The notes beneath the pieces are model-generated. The model was not told the origin of the DNA. It saw only the letters and a program-made list of their open reading frames with translations, and did not search any database. From assembly GCA_965229305.1 (NCBI GenBank), contig CBDDIZ010000009.1, positions 6,237-70,236 of the forward strand: DNA of 64,000 nucleotides, read 5' to 3'. The first letter of the stretch is position 1. Each line of letters starts with the position of its first letter. The position numbers were made by a program, and so were the translations under genes. Below, piece after piece: positions 59,048-64,000 of this stretch. The stretch is from JALHNI01 sp965229305 (lineage in GTDB: Bacteria; Acidobacteriota; Terriglobia; Bryobacterales; Bryobacteraceae).

Positions 59048-60138
59048 GCCCGCAGATACCAGCCGCGCCGGTGCAAGCCATAGGCGATCGCCAGCATCAG
59101 CAGCATATAGCTCACCGCATATAGCAGCGACGCATTCATGGGCGCGGCCAGCGGCGCGAACCACGTCTCATACAGCCACACCCGCAACGACGACTCGCCC
59201 ATCGGAATCGCGTGCAGCGTAATGTCGATCAGTTCGGACGCCATGTAGACGGCAATCGCATTCTTGCCCAGAATCACCAGCGGGGCGAGTCCGCGCCGAT
59301 AGCCTAGCCCGTCGATCACCCACAGCAGCGCGCCGAACATCACGAAGTCAAAGCCCGCCATCAGCAGCACAAACGTGCTCGTCCACAGGCTCTTGTTGAT
59401 GGGCAGCCAGGGGTTCCAGCAGTAGGCGGCCGCGATCAGCCCGTTGCCCAGGATCAGCATCCACGTGGTCCGCACGGAGAGTTCCTGCCGCCCGGTGATC
59501 AGCCGCCCCGCCAGCAGCCCCAACAGGCACGTTGCCATCGCCGGCAGCGTGCTCACCACGCCTTCCGGGTCCCAAGTCTTCGTGTTGTGGTAGTTGTGCG
59601 CCCCCAGCACCACGCGATCGACGTAGTGCGCGAAGTTCCTTTCCACATCCAGATACCCGGAACCGTACTCCGGCACCGGCGCGTAGAACATCAGCAGCGC
59701 AAACCCCAGTAGACACGCCCCCACCGCGACAATCTGCCCCCGCACGCCCGTCACCAGCGCGATGGCCACCGTTGCCAGATAACAGATCGCGATCCGCTGC
59801 AGCACGCCCAGCACGCGAAACGTCCCCAGGTCGAACGTTGGGTAGGCGTACACCAGCAGTCCCAGCGCAAAGAGAATGGCGGCCCGCCGCGCCGCCACCC
59901 CCAGCAGTTCGGTCCGGCTCGCTCCCGTCTCCAGCTTGCGCCGCAGCGAGATCGCAATCGCCACTCCCACAATCCACACGAACGACGGAAACACCACGTC
60001 CGTCGGCGTCCAGCCATCCCATTTAGCGTGTCGCAAAGGGGGATAAACAGCACGTCCGGTGCCGGCCGTATTGACGATCACCATAAAGGCGATGATCAGA
60101 CCGCGGAACACGTCGAGCGAAAGCAGGCGCTGAGGCAT
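59044..60138 (-). CDS. Membrane acyltransferase, NagX / HGSNAT-like (DUF5009)
   Basis: 364 residues with about ten membrane helices. The N-terminus RLLSLDVFRGLIIAFMVIVN with the conserved DXXRG is typical of the heparan-alpha-glucosaminide N-acetyltransferase and NagX family; WTPTDVVFPSFVWIVGVAI and KTWDPEGVVSTLPAMATCLLG also match. Such proteins move acetyl groups across the membrane onto amino sugars. The substrate here is not established. Divergent from the DUF2959 lipoprotein gene with overlapping promoter regions; TACAAT lies 11 bases before the ATG. Confidence 0.85.
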   Translation of the reverse strand: MPQRLLSLDVFRGLIIAFMVIVNTAGTGRAVYPPLRHAKWDGWTPTDVVFPSFVWIVGVAIAISLRRKLETGASRTELLGVAARRAAILFALGLLVYAYPTFDLGTFRVLGVLQRIAICYLATVAIALVTGVRGQIVAVGACLLGFALLMFYAPVPEYGSGYLDVERNFAHYVDRVVLGAHNYHNTKTWDPEGVVSTLPAMATCLLGLLAGRLITGRQELSVRTTWMLILGNGLIAAAYCWNPWLPINKSLWTSTFVLLMAGFDFVMFGALLWVIDGLGYRRGLAPLVILGKNAIAVYMASELIDITLHAIPMGESSLRVWLYETWFAPLAAPMNASLLYAVSYMLLMLAIAYGLHRRGWYLRA

Positions 60139-60162
60139 GAATCTGCATTATTGTACGGCGGC

Positions 60163-60168
60163 TACACT
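60163..60168 (+). promoter_or_regulatory. Candidate -10 element (TACACT) of the DUF2959 gene
   Basis: TACACT ends 8 bases before ATG 60177. GGGAG is in the spacer but only 3 bases from the ATG, too close for a normal Shine-Dalgarno. Confidence 0.45.
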
Positions 60169-60176
60169 GGGAGCAG

Positions 60177-60818
60177 ATGCGCAACGTTCCCCTGGTTCTG
60201 GTTTTGGCTCTCACCGGCTGCACCTCGCTTTATTACGAAGCGATGGAGAAGATCGGCAAAGAGAAGCGCGACATCCTCATGCAGCGCATCGTCGACAGCA
60301 AAAAGGACCAGGAGGCCGCCGCCAAGCAGTTCAAAACCACCCTCGAAGCCTTTCAGGATGTCACCGGCTTTGACGGCGGCAACCTCGAAAAGACCTACAA
60401 GAAGCTCAACGGCGAGTTCGAAGACGCCGAGTCACGCGCCAAACAACTCTCGGACCGCATCAAGAGCATCGACCAGGTCTCCTCGGACCTCTTCAAAGAA
60501 TGGGCCACCGAACTCGGCAAGATCCAGGACCCCACCCTCCGCTCCCGCTCCCAGCGCCTCATGCGCGACACCCGCCTCCGCAACCAGCAATACCTTGCCC
60601 GCATGAAGCAGACCGAGCGCAAAATGCAGCCCGTCCTCCAGGCCTTCCGCGATCAGGTCCTCTTCCTCAAACACAACCTCAACGCCAGCGCGATCGGTTC
60701 CCTCAAAACCACCGCCACCAAGCTCGATGGCGACGTCAGCCTCCTGATGGCCGACATTCAAGGCTCCATCAAAGAGGCGGACGCCTTCATTCAAACGCTG
60801 TCTACGCCCCAGCCATAG
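60177..60818 (+). CDS. DUF2959-family lipoprotein, coiled coil
   Basis: 213 residues. The lipobox is at the end of a short signal peptide (LVLVLALTGC, Cys14), so it is lipid-anchored. Almost all the rest is charged helix (EKIGKEKRDILMQRIVDSKK, KTYKKLNGEFEDAESRAKQL), with heptads suited to a coiled coil. The pattern matches the DUF2959 family, function unknown, found in many Gram-negatives. The 3' end overlaps the convergent enolase-superfamily gene by 17 bases. Confidence 0.85.
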   Translation: MRNVPLVLVLALTGCTSLYYEAMEKIGKEKRDILMQRIVDSKKDQEAAAKQFKTTLEAFQDVTGFDGGNLEKTYKKLNGEFEDAESRAKQLSDRIKSIDQVSSDLFKEWATELGKIQDPTLRSRSQRLMRDTRLRNQQYLARMKQTERKMQPVLQAFRDQVLFLKHNLNASAIGSLKTTATKLDGDVSLLMADIQGSIKEADAFIQTLSTPQP

Positions 60819-61927
60819 GCCCCGTCGACATGCCCGGCGCCTCCGGCGCCAGCACCTCGCCGTTCACCATGCGCTTCTGCGCCCCGCCCGTCTCCATGTA
60901 GATCGCGTTCGGAATCGCGCACAGCATGTTCATATTCGCGCTGCCGCCGCCATGGCTCGCCAGCGCGATGCCCGCCGCGTCCGCAATCGCCGCGATCTCC
61001 AGCCACTCCGTCACCCCGCCCGCCCGGCGATTGTCCGGCTGCACGACGTCGGCGCCGCGCCGCTGAATCAGGTCATTGAACTGATACTTCGTATACAGGT
61101 TCTCGCCCGTTGCCAGGCGAATGTCGAGCGCGGCCGCCAACTCCGCATAGCCCTGCATATCGTGCGGCGGCAGCGGCTCCTCGTACCAGAAGATGCCCAT
61201 CTGCTGATACAGCCGGCCTCTGCGCAGCGCCTCGTTCCGGTCGAACACCTGATTCGCATCCAGCATGATGCGCCGCTTTCCCGCCAAGTCCTGCGCGATG
61301 CGGATGCGCCGTTCGTCATCGGCCATGCTGTGGCGCCCCGTCTTGATCTTGATCGCCTGATAGCCATGGCCCAGCGCGTCATCAATCTCTTTCTTGTACT
61401 GCGTCAGATTCTCGTCGTTGTCGTAATACCAGCCGCACATTGAGTACACGGGCATGCGGTCGCGATACGCCCCCAGCATCTTCCACACCGGCAGGCCGGC
61501 ATGCTTGCCCAGAATGTCCCACACCGCGATGTCGGTGGCCGCGATGGCGAACTGCGTAATGCCCGTCAGCCCCTGATACTGCAGGCCCCGATGCAGGTCC
61601 GCCCGGATCTTCTTCGGGAACGCCGGATCCTGATTCAGAATCAGCGGCTTCACTTCTTCTTCCAGCAGCGCGCGGAGCGCCTTCGGCCCGCCTTCGATCG
61701 CCCCGAAGCTCGACGTCGCATAGCCCGTAATCCCGCCATCCGTCTTCAGGCGCAACGTCACCGTGCCTGAGTGAATGCCCAGTTGTTGCAACGGCGTCGT
61801 AGTTCGGGCGTCGCGGCGGATTGATCGCCAGATCCGTCTCGAGCGCCACGATTTTCAAGGCTTTCTTCTGCTCGGCGGCAATCGCCAATCCGGCCAAAGG
61901 GAGCGAAAGGAGCTTGCGGCGATTCAT
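60802..61927 (-). pseudogene. Mandelate racemase/muconate lactonizing-type enolase-superfamily protein, one frameshift as sequenced
   Basis: Corrected length 374 residues. ATG 61927 opens a Tat-like signal (NRRKLLSLPLAGLAIAAE). The frame must lose one base near 61789-61796 to join RRPNYDAV with QQLGIHSGTVTLRLK. Enolase-superfamily marks are clear: the Lys site IKIKTGRHS (KXK), IMLDANQVFD with the first metal Asp, FWYEEPLPPHD with the Glu ligand, and a third ligand region RRGADVVQPDNRRAGG, ending in LASHGGGSANMNM. Substrate may be a sugar acid or galactonate-like compound; no neighbouring sugar pathway is seen. The break is probably a sequencing error. Confidence 0.85.
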
Positions 61928-61937
61928 CACACCGCGT

Positions 61938-61943
61938 ATTCTT
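61938..61943 (+). promoter_or_regulatory. Candidate -10 element (TATTCT), start at ATG 61952
   Basis: TATTCT ends 8 bases before ATG 61952 and only 2 before ATG 61946, so 61952 is the preferred start. No Shine-Dalgarno. Confidence 0.45.
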
Positions 61944-61951
61944 TCATGAAT

Positions 61952-62668
61952 ATGCGTGCGTTAACGGGATTACTGCTTCTAGGCTCGCTATATGCCGAAC
62001 TGCCGCCCCAGGGCATCACCGTCAGCCAATGGGTGCGGGAAGACTATTTCACGACCTACCTGGGCGGCGACCTCAGTGGGCTCGAACGCGGCGCCGCCAA
62101 AGCCCGCGAGATCCTCGCTGCCGACGCGAAAAACGATTCCGCCCGCGCCTGGCTGGCCAGCGGTAAGCTCTTCCTCGCCGGCCGCGCCCGGCAGGCGGGA
62201 CAGATCGACGAATCTAACCGCCTCTTTAGCGAAGCTCGTGCCGAAGCCCAGACCGCGCTCATGTCCCAAGAACCCCAGCGCCATCCGGATTCTGGGTGCC
62301 TCCTATGTCCTGATGGCCGATCGCTTCACCGGCGAACAGCAGGAAGCCTTGTACCGCGAGGGACGAGGCCTGTTCAAGATCATTCGCCAACAGGAAGGCG
62401 CCGGGCTCGATCAAATGCCGCTCCACTTCAAGGCGAAGTGCTGGCCGGCCAAGCCCAAGCCGCCCTGCGCCTCGGCCTCCAGGATGAAGCCACCGGCCTC
62501 CTCAACGAAATCGTCAAAAAGCTGCCGAACACCCACTACTCGCAAACCGCCGAGAAGTGGTTGAAGGAGCCCGCCTCCGCCGCCAAATCCCAACTCGTCT
62601 GCCAAAGCTGCCACGACGAAAACCGGCTCGCCAACCGCCTGCGGGCCCTCGCCGCCGCGCGACCCTAA
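61952..62668 (+). pseudogene. Exported helical-repeat protein ending in a CXXCH haem motif, two compensating frameshifts as sequenced
   Basis: 238 residues after correction. A signal peptide (RALTGLLLLGSLYAE) is followed by TPR-like helices (LERGAAKAREILAADAKND, GQAQAALRLGLQDEATGLLN). The frame gains one base in a CCCC run at 62273-62276 and loses one at GG 62432-62433. Between them the other frame gives a sensible middle part (NPSAIRILGASYVLMADR). The net length is unchanged. The C-terminus has LVCQSCHDENR, a single c-type haem-binding CXXCH. It sits tail-to-tail with the DUF1501 gene. It may be a periplasmic cytochrome-like or zinc-ribbon protein. Confidence 0.7.
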
Positions 62669-63989
62669 GCCAGAAAGCCCAGATCGCTGGCCGCAAAATT
62701 TGCCAGATTCGGGAACACGTTGGCGACATCGGCCGGCGTCAACCCGAACCACTTCGCGAACGTCGCGCCATACTGATCGAGCGACGTCGACGGTATCCAA
62801 ACGCCCCTCGACCCCGAGTCATCCGGACCGCCCAGCGCCATCACCGGATACCGGCCATACAGATTGCCGCCCCGCACCGCGCCGCCCATCACCAAGTGAT
62901 GCGACCCCCACCCGTGATCCGTCCCGGACCCGCTCGGCTGCAGTGTCCGGCTAAATTCGGACTCCGTAAACGTCGTCACCCGATCCGCCACGCCCAACTC
63001 CACCGTCGCCGTGTAGAACGCCGCCATCGCCTGCGCCACCTGCTGCAACAACTGCCAATGCTGCCACGCCTGCGACCCATGCGTGTCAAAACCATCGATC
63101 GAGCAGAAGAACACCTGCCGCCGCAACCCGATCTGCGCCCGCAACTGAATGATCTGCGCCACCTGCTTCAACTGATTGCCGATCGATGTCCCCGGAAACT
63201 GCGCCGCCAGCGGCGTGCTGCCCGCCAACCCCTTCAGCATCGCGCTCAAGGCCAGCGCATCCTGGCGCACCTTGTTCGCGCCCTGAATCAGCGACAGTCC
63301 GCTGTCGAAGGTCAGCACCTCCTGCAGCCCCACCTTCCGCGCCGTCGCCGCCGAGGCCGGCCACGGGTCCATCCCGTAAAGCCCCATATCGAAGCCCGGG
63401 ATCAGGCTCGCCGACTGCACCGAGTTGCCTTGCAGAACAACTGCGGCCCAGCCAGCGACACCGACGGCGGAAACGACGATCCGCCATTGGCCGCCACCAC
63501 CGCATCCGCTACGCGACCCGCCCAGCCGCTCCCCGAAGATCCATTCGGCGTCCCCGCCTGCATTTGCAGAATCTGGTCTGAATGCGAGAACAGATTCGTC
63601 GGCACCGGCACCGCATTGGCCAGGAACTGCGCCCGCGTCGTCGGCTGCACCAGCATGCCCACGTTGGCCACCGCCGCCAGGCGGCCCTGCGCCCACACGG
63701 ATGAATCGCCTGCAGACCGCTCGAAAGTCCGTAGCTCGTCCCGCTGATCGCCGTCACCGGTAGCACCGTCGCCGAATTGTCCGGCAGCGCCACGGACCCT
63801 CGAATCGAGCGGTACGCCGTATACTCGGCGCCCTGCGGCACCACCATATTGTTCGCGTCATTGCCGCCGAACATAAAAAATGCACACCAGCGCCTTATAG
63901 TCGGTCGCCTGGGCATACGCATTCATCGCCCCAAAGCGCGATGCGCCTGCGAGCGTAGCCAACTTCAGAAGATGACGTCGTGTGGTCAT
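62665..63989 (-). pseudogene. DUF1501 protein, Tat-exported, three frameshifts as sequenced
   Basis: Corrected length 441 residues. ATG 63989 begins a twin-arginine signal (TTRRHLLKLATLAGASRFGA). Three single-base changes are required: loss of one base in an A6 run (63875-63880, plus strand), gain of one at 63699-63700 and gain of one at 63435. The corrected frame is exactly 442 codons. Typical DUF1501 motifs are VCIFMFGGNDANNMVVPQG, FCSIDGFDTHGSQ, TTFTESEFSRTLQPSGSGTDHGWGSHH (read in parts) and the C-terminal KWFGLTPADVANVFPNL. The family is a sulfatase/alkaline-phosphatase-like fold, exported, often beside DUF1800 genes. I read the breaks as sequencing errors. Confidence 0.85.
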
Positions 63990-64000
63990 GGCGAATGTCC

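Overview
The window looks like a chromosomal segment from an acidobacterium, most likely of the Solibacter/Bryobacter group. By eye it is GC-rich (about 65 %). It carries three large Oar-type TonB-dependent receptors with N-terminal carboxypeptidase-regulatory domains, two proteins with the TIGR03437 domain (the 'Solibacter uncharacterised C-terminal domain'), a twin-arginine Gfo/Idh/MocA protein, a DUF1501 protein, and several Ser/Thr kinases with TPR regions. I see no phage, transposon, CRISPR array, rRNA or tRNA. Genes are packed closely, no gap exceeds 300 bases, and several convergent pairs overlap at their stop codons.

Layout: 1-2413 is a secreted NHL-propeller protein (minus strand, runs off the left edge), divergent from a LuxR-type regulator. 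3641-13316 (minus) holds one TonB receptor and a receptor / FAD-oxidoreductase / Gfo-Idh operon that ends at an intrinsic terminator. 13421-21892 (plus) carries a YheT-type hydrolase, two MacB-like permeases, a membrane-fused spermidine synthase-like protein, a cytochrome b plus molybdopterin oxidoreductase pair, and an unknown exported protein. 21916-32032 contains a PAS histidine kinase, an ECF-like sigma factor overlapping a Ser/Thr kinase, an amidase, EfpL (EF-P paralogue), a DinB-like protein and an M49-like lipoprotein peptidase. 32137-44902 has a methyltransferase, an AbgB-like M20 hydrolase, an intradiol dioxygenase, a guanidinium exporter under a guanidine-II riboswitch, oligopeptidase B, folC-plsC, and a molybdenum hydroxylase operon ending in an acyl-CoA dehydrogenase. 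44972-50287 (minus) is an operon for a TIGR03437 protein, a TonB receptor and a beta-helix surface protein, closed by a strong terminator. 50324-63989 carries small conserved unknowns, a TPR protein, a TPR-Ser/Thr kinase, guanine deaminase, galU, a NagX/HGSNAT-like acyltransferase, an enolase-superfamily protein, a CXXCH protein and a DUF1501 protein.

Three observations stand out. First, a textbook guanidine-II (mini-ykkC) riboswitch, with two ACGG-loop hairpins and its own promoter, precedes the SMR exporter gene. Second, about nineteen genes have a TANNNT -10 element only 6-9 bases before the start codon and no usable Shine-Dalgarno, which points to extensive leaderless transcription and moves several start codons. 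Third, five genes are broken by single-base indels, nearly all in homopolymer runs; six of the nine lie in 61.8-63.9 kb. This looks more like sequence error than gene decay.
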